DNA of 12,391 bases from Ruminococcaceae bacterium UBA5408. Lineage in GTDB: Bacteria > Bacillota > Clostridia > Oscillospirales > Acutalibacteraceae. The position numbers were made by a program, and so were the translations under genes. The DNA is taken from positions 1 through 12,391 of the forward strand of contig DHNU01000075.1 in assembly GCA_002407645.1 (NCBI GenBank), given 5' to 3'. The notes beneath the pieces are model-generated. The model did not search any database. It worked only from the letters and a program-made list of their open reading frames with translations, and was not told the DNA's origin. Each line of letters starts with the position of its first letter. Within the stretch, counting starts at the first letter, position 1. This document shows positions 1 to 7,518 of this stretch, piece by piece.

Positions 1-72
1 AAGCTTATCAAAGAAATGGATGAGCAGTGGGATGATATGAAAAATACAGTAAGAGGATATATAAAACCGTAA
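1..72 (+). CDS. C-terminal end of an unidentified protein (partial)
   Basis: An open frame enters from the left edge and gives 23 residues (KLIKEMDEQWDDMKNTVRGY then IKP) before a TAA stop at 70-72. The tail is charged and looks like the amphipathic end of a cytoplasmic protein. A terminator-like hairpin starts about 40 bases after the stop, which supports this being the true end of a plus-strand gene. It converges with coaX. There are too few residues to name a family, and a chance open frame of this length cannot be ruled out. Confidence 0.55.
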   Translation, partial: KLIKEMDEQWDDMKNTVRGYIKP

Positions 73-112
73 TCATAATAATTATAAAAACGATTAATAT
101 TATATACAAAAA

Positions 113-155
113 CAGCCGCAAGTCGAAAAAAATTCATGACCTGCGGCTGCTGTTT
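113..155. terminator. bidirectional intrinsic terminator between convergent genes
   Basis: AGCCGCAAGTC at 114-124 pairs with GACCTGCGGCT at 138-148 with one mismatch. The plus strand continues into CTGTTTTG and later T-rich sequence, and the minus strand continues into TGTTTTTG. It sits between the stop of the partial plus-strand gene and the stop of coaX, so it can end transcription from both sides. Confidence 0.75.
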
Positions 156-163
156 TGTGATTT

Positions 164-943
164 TTATTTTTTAATTCTTTTTACATTCTTATTGTAAATA
201 ACGAAGAGTCCTTTTAAAAGCAAATCCTTATCACATATTATTTTATGTTTGCAGTGAGGAACAACACAACTTGTAAGACCGCCTGTTGCTACTACGGTTG
301 CCTTTTGACCTAATTCTTCTTCGACGCGTTCAATAATACCGTCTAACATTGCGGCGTTTCCGAAAACAGCTCCGCTTTTCATACAGTCTATAGTGTTTGT
401 CCCCATAATTTTTTTAGGTGCTTCCAAACTTATATGCGGCAGCTGAGAAGTCTGCTTTGAAAGAGCCTCCGTTGCAAGACGTATCCCGGGGATTATCATC
501 CCTCCGATGTAATTTCCGACATCATCTATAACTGAAAGCGTCGTAGCAGTTCCCATATCAAAAATTAAAATCGGTTTTTTATGTTCAGCACAGGCGGCAA
601 CAGCGTCAACAACAAGGTCGCTTCCAAGCTGGGCAGGGTTATCAATCATTATATTTAGCCCCGTCTTTAAGCCTGAACCCACAATCATTGCATCTTTTCC
701 TGTAACGATTTTTACAGCTTCTTGTAAGGCAACAGATAGTTCAGGCACAACCGAAGATATAATTCCACCTTCAATATGCGAAATATTGAATCTGTTTACC
801 ATAAACAAATTTTTAAGTAAAATTGCGTATTCGTCGCTTGTTTTGTAACGGTCAGTGGAAAATCGAGCAGTAAAATGTATTTTCTCGCTGTCCATACAGC
901 CGAGAACAATATTGGTATTGCCAACATCTATGGCAAGAATCAT
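164..943 (-). CDS. coaX: Type III pantothenate kinase
   Basis: This enzyme catalyses ATP-dependent phosphorylation of pantothenate to 4'-phosphopantothenate, the first committed step of coenzyme A synthesis, in the cytoplasm. At 259 residues it is the usual length for CoaX and shows the ASKHA-fold signatures: the phosphate-binding DVGNTN at residues 6-11, GSDLVVDAVAAC at 107-118 with the likely catalytic Asp109, FDMGTATT at 128-135, GGMIIPG at 147-153 and ATGG at 219-222. The ATG at 943 is preceded by AGGTG at a suitable distance. It lies 40 bases downstream of the ECF S-component gene on the same strand with no terminator between, so the two are probably one transcript. Type III kinases are known to need a monovalent cation and to escape CoA feedback inhibition; this is family knowledge, not visible here. 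Confidence 0.96.
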   Translation of the reverse strand: MILAIDVGNTNIVLGCMDSEKIHFTARFSTDRYKTSDEYAILLKNLFMVNRFNISHIEGGIISSVVPELSVALQEAVKIVTGKDAMIVGSGLKTGLNIMIDNPAQLGSDLVVDAVAACAEHKKPILIFDMGTATTLSVIDDVGNYIGGMIIPGIRLATEALSKQTSQLPHISLEAPKKIMGTNTIDCMKSGAVFGNAAMLDGIIERVEEELGQKATVVATGGLTSCVVPHCKHKIICDKDLLLKGLFVIYNKNVKRIKK

Positions 944-983
944 TTTTAAGCACCTACTTTTTTCATGGTAGTAAATATATTAA

Positions 984-1628
984 CTAAAGATTTTGTTTTC
1001 TGCGCATTTTAAGAAGAGGCTTGCAAACTGCGACTGTTACGATGCCCGCAACTATCGCTTCCGGAATGCCGTTTGTTCCGACAACCCCCAAAACCATACT
1101 CGCAACCATATCCACCGGAATATTTTTAGCGGCGGCATATGCTTCTTTGAACAGCAAATAAATAAGGCCCATTACCAAAGCGGTATTGGTAATGGCACCA
1201 AAAACTCCGCCGAGTAAAAGAGAAAGATATTCTCCCTTGGGACTTTGTTTAAATAGTTTCTGTACGAAACGGTAAACATAGTACGGCACAACACCGACTA
1301 AAATTCTCGGTACAAAACACACAATAAGCGCGAGCGGACTTCCGTGCGTTGTTCCGAGTACAGGAATCAGCGGGCAGAATGCAAACGACAGAATTGACGG
1401 TGTCATGTAATTGATGATAAAGCTTGTCAAACCGAAAATTCCACCTAAGACCGCTCCCCTTTTAGGGCCGAGAATGATTGAGCCGATAATTACCGGTACA
1501 TGGATAATTGTGGCTTTTATTAACCCTAAATTGATAAAACCAATTGGAGTAAAAGCCATAATTAAAATGATTGCGGCAAATAATGCCGTGAGGACAAAGT
1601 CCCCATACTTTGCGGATTGTTTATTCAA
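984..1628 (-). CDS. ECF transporter S component, probably for pantothenate (PanT-like)
   Basis: This is a polytopic membrane protein of 214 residues, the size of substrate-binding S components of energy-coupling-factor vitamin transporters (ECF_trnsprt family). About six hydrophobic segments are visible. The N-terminal half carries family-like sequence, including IHVPVIIGSIILGPKRGAVL near residues 42-61 followed by GGIFGLTSF. The frame extends upstream to a TTG at 1673, but that codon lies only a few bases after the predicted transcription start and has no ribosome site. The TTG at 1628 sits 7 bases after a perfect AGGAGGT (1636-1642) and is taken as the start. The substrate is inferred: the gene precedes coaX in the same transcript and diverges from coaBC, which points to pantothenate. 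Another vitamin cannot be excluded from sequence alone. The EcfA ATPases and EcfT are not in the window. Confidence 0.85.
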   Translation of the reverse strand: MNKQSAKYGDFVLTALFAAIILIMAFTPIGFINLGLIKATIIHVPVIIGSIILGPKRGAVLGGIFGLTSFIINYMTPSILSFAFCPLIPVLGTTHGSPLALIVCFVPRILVGVVPYYVYRFVQKLFKQSPKGEYLSLLLGGVFGAITNTALVMGLIYLLFKEAYAAAKNIPVDMVASMVLGVVGTNGIPEAIVAGIVTVAVCKPLLKMRRKQNL

Positions 1629-1684
1629 TTTTATTACCTCCTGCTGCTGTTCCGTCTTCCGAATACAGCGCAAATTTCCTATTG

Positions 1685-1713
1685 ATTATACTAATTCGTT
1701 AAAAAAAAGTCAA
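1685..1713 (-). promoter_or_regulatory. sigma-A promoter of the S component-coaX transcript
   Basis: On the minus strand, TTGACT (1708-1713) and TATAAT (1685-1690) are separated by exactly 17 bases, a near-consensus housekeeping promoter. Transcription would start near 1678, giving a leader of about 50 bases before the TTG start at 1628. This placement argues against the longer upstream start at 1673. Confidence 0.85.
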
Positions 1714-1738
1714 TGGTTTTTGGTATATTTCCTCTATA

Positions 1739-1748
1739 AATCGCGATT
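1739..1748. promoter_or_regulatory. 10-bp palindrome in the divergent CoA-gene promoter region
   Basis: AATCGCGATT is a perfect palindrome in an otherwise AT-rich spacer, 26 bases upstream of the -35 of the minus-strand promoter and about 90 bases upstream of the coaBC promoter. It could be half of a regulator site, but a single 10-bp palindrome also occurs by chance. Confidence 0.25.
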
Positions 1749-1831
1749 ATGATAACCGACAAGAAGTATACGCTGTTTTAATAATATTAATCGAAAAAAT
1801 AGGCGTATTTCTGTTATTTATGTCCTTTTTC

Positions 1832-1840
1832 TGTTATAAT
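1832..1840 (+). promoter_or_regulatory. extended -10 promoter of coaBC
   Basis: TGTTATAAT matches the extended -10 consensus TGnTATAAT. The -35 position (TGTTAT, 1812-1817, 17-base spacing) is weak, as is normal for extended -10 promoters. The start of transcription would be near 1847, about 30 bases before the coaBC ATG. Confidence 0.75.
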
Positions 1841-1877
1841 ATTAAAATATAAATTAGTCTTCAAAGGAAGTGCTGAT

Positions 1878-3071
1878 ATGCTTAAAGGGAAAACTGTATT
1901 ACTCGGAGTTACCGGCAGTATCGCCGCTTATAAAGCCGCAAGTCTTGCAAGTAAGCTTAAAAAGCTCCGCTGTGATACTCACGTTATTATGACAAAAAAC
2001 GCGGCTCAATTCATTTCTCCAATTACATTTGAAACATTAACTGGCAACAAATGCCTTATAGATACTTTTGACAGAAATTTTGAATTTAATGTAGAACACG
2101 TTGAACTTGGAAAAAAGGCGGACTTATGCGTAATCGCACCGGCAACGGCAAATGTTATTGCAAAACTTGCGCACGGACTCGCCGACGATATGCTCACAAC
2201 CACCGTTTTGGCTTGTCCGTGTAAAAAGCTGATTGCCCCCGCCATGAACACTCGTATGTACCAAAATCCGATAACACAGGATAATTTAAAAATTTTAAAA
2301 GAATATGGTTATACCGCAATTGAGCCTGCTGTCGGTTACCTTGCCTGCGGCGACGTGGGCGCTGGAAAAATGCCTGAACCGGAAGTAATTCTCGATTATA
2401 TTTTACAGCAGCTCGCTTTTGAAAAAGATATGAGCGGATTAAATGTACTTGTAACCGCAGGAGCGACACAGGAAGCGATTGACCCCGTCAGATACATCAC
2501 TAACCATTCAACTGGCAAAATGGGCTATGCTTTAGCTTTAAACGCCGCAAGACGCGGTGCAAACGTCACGTTAATCAGCGGACACACAGCCATCACTCCA
2601 CCGCCTTTTGTAAATTTCGTTCAAATTACAAGTGCGCAGGATATGTTTGAAGAAGTGAAAGCAGTATCGGACAAACAGGATATAATAGTTAAAGCTGCCG
2701 CTGTTGCAGACTATAAATGCGCAAATATACTTGATAATAAAATGAAAAAAAGCGAAGATAACCTTTCGCTCCTTTTAACCCGTACAACTGACATTTTGAA
2801 GTATTTGGGTGAACATAGACATCAAGGTCAGCTTTTATGCGGATTTTCAATGGAAACGGAAAACGTTCTTGAAAATTCACGTGCAAAGCTTAAAAAGAAA
2901 AACATTGATTTAATCTGCGCCAACAGCTTAAAAACAGAGGGTGCAGGGTTCGGAACAGATACAAATGTCATTACACTTATATCGGATAAATTTGAAACAG
3001 AGCTTCCCAAGCTTACTAAAGACGAAGCTTCTAAAAAAATTTTTGATGCAATTTTAAAAATGAGAAAATAA
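1878..3071 (+). CDS. coaBC: Bifunctional phosphopantothenoylcysteine decarboxylase / phosphopantothenate-cysteine ligase
   Basis: This enzyme carries out steps two and three of CoA synthesis: CoaB couples 4'-phosphopantothenate to cysteine (with CTP in most bacteria) and CoaC decarboxylates the product to 4'-phosphopantetheine using FMN. At 397 residues it is normal full length. The N-terminal CoaC flavoprotein domain (about 1-185) shows GVTGSIAAYKA at 10-20, the active-site His74, the PAMN motif at 121-124 and the catalytic Cys157 in ACGD. The C-terminal CoaB domain (about 188-397) shows LVTAGATQEAIDPVR, then ITNHSTGKMG with Asn209, AAAVADY at 273-279, the KMKK loop at 288-291, and CGFSMETE near 331-338. 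The ATG at 1878 follows AAAGGAAG by a normal spacing. The gene is divergent from the S component and coaX and ends before a bidirectional terminator. Confidence 0.97.
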   Translation: MLKGKTVLLGVTGSIAAYKAASLASKLKKLRCDTHVIMTKNAAQFISPITFETLTGNKCLIDTFDRNFEFNVEHVELGKKADLCVIAPATANVIAKLAHGLADDMLTTTVLACPCKKLIAPAMNTRMYQNPITQDNLKILKEYGYTAIEPAVGYLACGDVGAGKMPEPEVILDYILQQLAFEKDMSGLNVLVTAGATQEAIDPVRYITNHSTGKMGYALALNAARRGANVTLISGHTAITPPPFVNFVQITSAQDMFEEVKAVSDKQDIIVKAAAVADYKCANILDNKMKKSEDNLSLLLTRTTDILKYLGEHRHQGQLLCGFSMETENVLENSRAKLKKKNIDLICANSLKTEGAGFGTDTNVITLISDKFETELPKLTKDEASKKIFDAILKMRK

Positions 3072-3198
3072 TAATCATGTGTATATGATTTGGAATTATA
3101 ATATATTTGTCGATAAAATTGATTTATAAATTGTGGGAATTTTTTGTATTTCGTTTTTATAATCAATCCATATTTAAATAAATATCTTATCATTTTAC

Positions 3199-3240
3199 AA
3201 CAAAAAACGGCAGCCGCATTTGTGGTTACCGTTTTTTGTT
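3199..3240. terminator. bidirectional intrinsic terminator between coaBC and the sugar operon
   Basis: AAAAAACGGCAGCCGC (3202-3217) can pair with GTGGTTACCGTTTTTT (3222-3237) through CG-rich and wobble pairs around a short loop, with A-run and T-run flanks on both strands. It lies between the stop of coaBC and the stop of the last gene of the convergent sugar operon, and can serve both. The rest of 3072-3276 shows no coding signal. Confidence 0.75.
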
Positions 3241-3276
3241 TCTTATAGCTGTATTAGTTTGAGATATTTTATAGTG

Positions 3277-3444
3277 CTAAACATATTTTTTGTTGTATTG
3301 ATACAAAAGTCCCAATAAGCCTGCAAGTCCTATCAACATAGTACAAAACCCCTGTATTCCGATATGCTTCTGACCTATTATAACCAAAGCCATGCAAACA
3401 AAAAATATTATTATATTAAGGATTATTTTTAATGCTTTAGGCAT
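3277..3444 (-). CDS. 55-residue two-helix membrane protein linked to the GH112 phosphorylase
   Basis: The protein is small and hydrophobic: a short basic N-terminus (MPKALK), a first membrane segment at about residues 5-22, a conserved-looking turn GQKHIGIQG at 23-31, a second membrane segment at about 32-48, and a basic tail YNKKYV. The start chosen is the ATG at 3444, 7 bases after a G6 ribosome site; a TTG 15 bases further upstream lies before that site. The A of this ATG is also the last base of the phosphorylase stop (TAATG), so translation is probably coupled. It is the last gene of the operon, just before a terminator. It resembles small unnamed membrane proteins that I associate from memory with the DUF6903 family; I cannot verify that assignment. 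The function is unknown. Its position suggests a role tied to sugar uptake or the phosphorylase. Confidence 0.8.
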   Translation of the reverse strand: MPKALKIILNIIIFFVCMALVIIGQKHIGIQGFCTMLIGLAGLLGLLYQYNKKYV

Positions 3445-5606
3445 TACATATCCCCCCAAATGATTTCACAGGGCTGCAGTTCAACCGTCGTACTGTTACC
3501 GCAGCCGTTATAAAACACTGTTTTCTGCTTTTCATTTGAATTGTTGACTATCGCATATTTTTTGGTTTTCGGGTAAGCATGAACTTCGCAGTAAATATTA
3601 TCCGCATACCACTTACAAAGCTCATTCTCTTTATGTGCAGAGTAGTACATACTCCGCATTAAAAGGCGTGTATTTGACTGACTGTAAGGAAGTCCTGCAA
3701 TATAAACACATCTGCCTTTACCGTATGAATTTGCGGCAAGGTGAATTTCTCCGTTGCTGTACTCAATAATTTCTGTACAACCGCTAAGCGCATAAATATT
3801 ATTCATACTTTCGCCAAAATCAAAGTTTTCGGTCTGACCATCGGTAATAAAATGTTTCGCTTTGGGAGTAACAAAATATTTATCTGTGGACAGGCTGTAA
3901 CCGACTTCCTTATCAACTCCGAATGCTTCGGCAAGCTGGAAGAAATGTCCGCCGTGCTGAACCGCACTCGGTTCGCCGACTCCGATAAATCCGCCACCGT
4001 TATATATCCACTCACGTACAGTTGAAATAAGTTTTTCGTCGAGCCATTCTTTTCCGCCCGAAAATGCCGTACCTGCACCGCCTGCATTAATTATTACATC
4101 AACATCATCAGGTATTCCGTTTTCTTTTACATCTTTAAAGCTGATAAACGAAACATCAACGCTCATTCCGCTTAAAGATTCCAAAATTCCTGTATATGAA
4201 TAAATCTGCTTATACCATAATGAATGTGCAACCATATGTGTCTGCCATGAACGAAGTTTTCCCCAAGAGTTGAGTACTGCTACTTTAAGTCCCGAATACG
4301 GTCTTGCTTTTGCTATATTATCGTAAATTTCACGGAATTCATCTGCGATATGCTCGATATAGTCAACGAATTTAGGAAATTTATAAGCAAGGCTTAAATA
4401 TCCGCCGTAACCGATTCTGTCGACCGGTTTTCTCATAATCGCACGTCTTGCTGTAAGCCAATTATCAATTGCTTCTATGCACGGGTCATTTCCCTCATAA
4501 AATGTGTCCGGGAAAAAATACGGCAGAAAACGTCCCTCAGTGTATTTTACATGAGGTATTTCGGAAATCATACGCAGGGTTGCACCGCCGCCCACACTTC
4601 CGACAACTGCATCCAAGTTTATGTCCTTAAAGTACTTACCGTAGGGTTCCGCACCAATCCAGTGGTCGCCCAGGAACATCATTGCTTCTTTTCCGTATTC
4701 ATGTACTTTTTCTACCAATGCTTTAGCTTTTGCAGAGACAAACTTTTGAATAAAGTCCATGTAATCGAGGTATTGCTGTGAAGGCACACGGAATGGGGTA
4801 TTGAAATAACCGTTATCGACTATGTCCTCAGGGCGAAGAGCATAACCATTTTCTTTTCCAAACTCTTCCAAAGCTTTAACGGATACGCTTGAACCGTAAC
4901 CGAACCAGTCAACGTATTTTTCTTTACCCTCGTTATTAAACAGCAAGGTAAAATTATAAAAGAATGTGGTAAAACGAACTACATCGGTTTTCGGGTTCTC
5001 TTTAAGCCATTGTTCCAAATACTCAACACAGTATTTCTCCGAATTAGTCTGACGAACGTCAAACGGTATATGGTGAGGTTTATCACCCCAATTGTTAGTA
5101 ATATGATTGTACATCTGTACAGGGTCCCATATTGCATACACAAGAAACGAAACCGTGTATTCATGAAATTTTTCAGTTTTTGTGATTATTACAAGATTAT
5201 TTTCTTTATCGATTTTCCAGTTTTCTGTCGGTACAACTTCACCGGCAGTTCTGTCAATTACTTCCCACCATTTTTTCGGGTCGTGGTCATAATCGGGAAC
5301 AACCTGCTCCTTAAAATACCCGTCTGTAAAATCTATCTTCAGCGTGGTATCCACAGCCGTATTATGTTTGGACATTAAGTAAAACTGCTGGCACTCATCC
5401 ATATGTTTTTCTGCGAAATCGTTGTGTCCGCGCGAAATAAAATATGTAGTGTAAACTTTAGCATCCAAATCTTTAATTTCATCGGGCAGCTTTGTCCCGT
5501 CGCTGTCACGCAGGGCATCCGCGCCCCAGCGATTCATAATTTCTTTTGTTTCATTTAAAAAATTTGCTTCGCTCGGCAAAGTCAATCTTCCAGTTTTCTT
5601 AGACAT
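3444..5606 (-). CDS. GH112 1,3-beta-galactosyl-N-acetylhexosamine phosphorylase
   Basis: This cytoplasmic enzyme splits beta-1,3-galactosyl-N-acetylhexosamines (lacto-N-biose, galacto-N-biose) with inorganic phosphate, giving galactose-1-phosphate and GlcNAc or GalNAc. At 720 residues it is normal for GH112. Family features include RWGADALRDSDGTKLP at 26-41, RPEDIVDNGYFNTP at 258-271, FLGDHWIG at 311-318 with Asp314 as the likely general acid, and EGRFLPYFFPDTFYEG at 357-372 followed by the RKPVDRIGYGGYL stretch. The central TIM barrel is followed from about residue 440 by a glutamine-amidotransferase-like domain and a C-terminal beta region. There is no signal peptide. The ATG at 5606 follows AGGAGA that overlaps the upstream permease stop, implying tight co-expression with the transporter. 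GH112 also contains D-galactosyl-beta-1,4-L-rhamnose phosphorylases, so the exact acceptor sugar is not settled. Confidence 0.94.
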   Translation of the reverse strand: MSKKTGRLTLPSEANFLNETKEIMNRWGADALRDSDGTKLPDEIKDLDAKVYTTYFISRGHNDFAEKHMDECQQFYLMSKHNTAVDTTLKIDFTDGYFKEQVVPDYDHDPKKWWEVIDRTAGEVVPTENWKIDKENNLVIITKTEKFHEYTVSFLVYAIWDPVQMYNHITNNWGDKPHHIPFDVRQTNSEKYCVEYLEQWLKENPKTDVVRFTTFFYNFTLLFNNEGKEKYVDWFGYGSSVSVKALEEFGKENGYALRPEDIVDNGYFNTPFRVPSQQYLDYMDFIQKFVSAKAKALVEKVHEYGKEAMMFLGDHWIGAEPYGKYFKDINLDAVVGSVGGGATLRMISEIPHVKYTEGRFLPYFFPDTFYEGNDPCIEAIDNWLTARRAIMRKPVDRIGYGGYLSLAYKFPKFVDYIEHIADEFREIYDNIAKARPYSGLKVAVLNSWGKLRSWQTHMVAHSLWYKQIYSYTGILESLSGMSVDVSFISFKDVKENGIPDDVDVIINAGGAGTAFSGGKEWLDEKLISTVREWIYNGGGFIGVGEPSAVQHGGHFFQLAEAFGVDKEVGYSLSTDKYFVTPKAKHFITDGQTENFDFGESMNNIYALSGCTEIIEYSNGEIHLAANSYGKGRCVYIAGLPYSQSNTRLLMRSMYYSAHKENELCKWYADNIYCEVHAYPKTKKYAIVNNSNEKQKTVFYNGCGNSTTVELQPCEIIWGDM

Positions 5607-5616
5607 AACATTCTCC

Positions 5617-6513
5617 TTAACCTTTCAGTCCGCCCATACACATTCCCTGTGTCAATTTTTTCTGAACTGCAATATATAAAATTAACGTAGGCAACATTAC
5701 TATAACAAGTCCTGCATACATTTGGCCATACTGAGCTGCTGCATTTTGAGCAGTCATCAAATTCATTAATCCTACCGGCAAAGTTTTGCCGCTGTCTTCT
5801 GTCATTAAAGTAAGGGCAATAATATATTCATTCCAAAACGATAAAAAATTAAATAATATTACGGTAATGACACTCGGTCTTGCCATCGGCATAATGACCT
5901 TCACCATTGTTTTAAAATATCCGCATCCGTCAACATATGCCGCTTCTTCATAATCTTTCGGCAAAGTTTTAAAATACCCCGATAAAAGGTATATTGTAAA
6001 AGGAAGTGCAGTTGACGCGTAAATAAGTGCCAAAATAAAAATGTTATTTAGAAAAAAGCTCGAACCGAAAAACTCTCTCAAAAATTTATCGCCGTCTACC
6101 AACATTAAAAATATAGGCACTACAATATAGTTTACGTTGATAAACAGTCCTGCCATAAACATGGTGTTAAAAAAGCGGTTGCCTTTAAAATCACACCTTG
6201 CCAGCACATATGCGGCAGGCAGTGCAACTACAAGCAATATTGCAATAGCAACTGCAGTAGTAATAACCGAATTTAATAAATATTCTCCCATTTTTGCCTT
6301 TTCAAAGGCAGCAACAAAGTTTTGATAGTAAAATCCCGCCGGCAAAGCCCATGGGTTTCCGTAAAACTCCGAATTTTCTTTAATTGAAGCCAAAAACACC
6401 CACGCAACGGGAACAAAAATACTTATGCACAGTGTAATCAGTGCAACATAAATAAATACCTTGTAAAGTTTTTCGACTCCCATACCATTTTTGTTTTTTA
6501 TTGTATTTTCCAT
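5617..6513 (-). CDS. Carbohydrate ABC transporter permease, MalG type (CUT1)
   Basis: This is an inner membrane-domain subunit of a sugar importer, 298 residues, with six predicted membrane segments: about 20-43, 80-104, 113-138, 156-178, 212-235 and 266-284. The cytoplasmic EAA loop that contacts the ATPase is at 189-212 (EEAAYVDGCGYFKTMVKVIM then PMARP), and the protein ends with the short GLKG tail common in MalG-like permeases. The ATG at 6513 follows GGCGGTG, and the gene starts 12 bases after the stop of the partner permease. Ten bases separate its stop from the phosphorylase start. Together with the binding protein it would import the disaccharide that the phosphorylase uses. The substrate is inferred from context. 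Confidence 0.93.
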   Translation of the reverse strand: MENTIKNKNGMGVEKLYKVFIYVALITLCISIFVPVAWVFLASIKENSEFYGNPWALPAGFYYQNFVAAFEKAKMGEYLLNSVITTAVAIAILLVVALPAAYVLARCDFKGNRFFNTMFMAGLFINVNYIVVPIFLMLVDGDKFLREFFGSSFFLNNIFILALIYASTALPFTIYLLSGYFKTLPKDYEEAAYVDGCGYFKTMVKVIMPMARPSVITVILFNFLSFWNEYIIALTLMTEDSGKTLPVGLMNLMTAQNAAAQYGQMYAGLVIVMLPTLILYIAVQKKLTQGMCMGGLKG

Positions 6514-6525
6514 TGTTTCACCGCC

Positions 6526-7419
6526 TTAAAATTCCAATGGTTCACGTTTAGTTATATGGTTAACAATAGCGGACAAAGCAAATGAAAACACAAAAATAAC
6601 CACTCCGATAGCCATGCCGTAACCATAAGAAGAGTTCGTGTACGCCTGTTTATACATATAGCTTAAAAATACTTCCGTTGAACCATCCGGGCCGCCGCTT
6701 GTCATTGCTTTTACAAAAAGGAAACTTAAGTTTATAGAACTTATAATGAAAAATGTTAAAGTCGTCCTTATGTTAGTCCAAATGAGCGGCAGTGTAATAT
6801 CGAAAAACTGACGTATTCTGCCTGCTCCTTCAAGGCTTGCAGATTCATAAAGGCTTTCCGGAATGCTTGCCATACTTGCCATATACATAACCATGTAATA
6901 TCCGATTGCCTGCCAAATCATAGCGCCGGCAATGCTGAAAATTACAATTTTCTGGTCACCCAGCCAAAGCGTCGGCTCTGCATTCGACCCTTTAAAAATA
7001 CTTAATAAACTGTTTAGCAAACCTCTGCTTGGGTCATAGATAGCAGAGAATATTGCCGCAATTACAACTACAGATAAAATATTAGGTATGTAAAATATTA
7101 TACGAAAAAAGTTTTGCCCGACAATCTTTTCCCTCGACAGTATTGCCGCAAACAGCAGTGCAAACGTCATCGTGAATACAGTAGCGATTACTATTAATAA
7201 AATAGTATTTTGAAATGATTGTAAAAACTTTTGGTCTTTAAATAATATTAAGAAATTGTCTAATCCGACAAATTTTTTATTATTTGAATATCCGCCCCAT
7301 TTATAAAGGGACATTCTAAATACATTAATTGTTGGTAGAATCATAAAAATAATAAATAGGATAACTGCCGGTGAAAGGCACAGTGCGATAAACCGACCCT
7401 TACCTTTATTTCGGGTCAT
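6526..7419 (-). CDS. Carbohydrate ABC transporter permease, MalF/UgpA type (CUT1)
   Basis: This is the second membrane subunit of the sugar importer, 297 residues. It has an N-terminal membrane segment at about 11-33, followed by the periplasm-facing YKWGGYSNNKKFVGLDNF region typical of the family, and five further segments. The EAA loop lies at 191-214 (YESASLEGAGRIRQFFDITL then PLIW). Two in-frame ATGs exist. The one at 7425 abuts the AGGGGG ribosome site with no spacing, so the ATG at 7419, 6 bases after it, is preferred. The gene is separated from the binding-protein gene by about 100 bases containing a strong hairpin. No ATPase gene accompanies these permeases. Confidence 0.93.
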   Translation of the reverse strand: MTRNKGKGRFIALCLSPAVILFIIFMILPTINVFRMSLYKWGGYSNNKKFVGLDNFLILFKDQKFLQSFQNTILLIVIATVFTMTFALLFAAILSREKIVGQNFFRIIFYIPNILSVVVIAAIFSAIYDPSRGLLNSLLSIFKGSNAEPTLWLGDQKIVIFSIAGAMIWQAIGYYMVMYMASMASIPESLYESASLEGAGRIRQFFDITLPLIWTNIRTTLTFFIISSINLSFLFVKAMTSGGPDGSTEVFLSYMYKQAYTNSSYGYGMAIGVVIFVFSFALSAIVNHITKREPLEF

Positions 7420-7440
7420 GTGCATCCCCCTATCGAATTA

Positions 7441-7474
7441 ATTACGGTGAGTAAAAATTCTTACTCACCGCAAT
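7441..7474 (-). promoter_or_regulatory. intercistronic mRNA hairpin between binding-protein and permease genes
   Basis: CGGTGAGTAA (7445-7454) and TTACTCACCG (7461-7470) form a perfect 10-bp stem with a 6-base loop. Beyond one A-C mismatch, ATT and AAT extend it by three pairs. There is no T-run after it on the minus strand, so it is not a strong terminator. In sugar ABC operons such hairpins are known to stabilise the binding-protein message and set its excess over the permeases; that role is inferred here. Confidence 0.7.
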
Positions 7475-7518
7475 TTTAATAACATACTTTGATTAATTGA
7501 TTTTTTACTACAGTGAAC

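Noticed and set aside
946..966. Six-codon leader-like frame (MKKVGA) between the S component and coaX genes
   Set aside because: No ribosome site precedes its ATG, and its middle coincides with the coaX ribosome site, so it is most likely chance.
1629..1673. Longer S component start at TTG 1673
   Set aside because: It would begin only about 5 bases after the predicted transcription start and has no ribosome site, while the TTG at 1628 has a perfect one.
993..1752. Plus-strand open frames opposite the S component gene (for example 993-1217 and 1411-1752)
   Set aside because: They lie antisense to a well-supported membrane protein gene, lack ribosome sites and have no recognisable domains.
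2006..2886. Minus-strand open frames inside coaBC
   Set aside because: They are shadows of the conserved coaBC frame and have no independent initiation signals.
3741..5378. Plus- and minus-strand frames overlapping the GH112 gene
   Set aside because: They overlap a full-length enzyme with intact family motifs and show no start signals or known domains.
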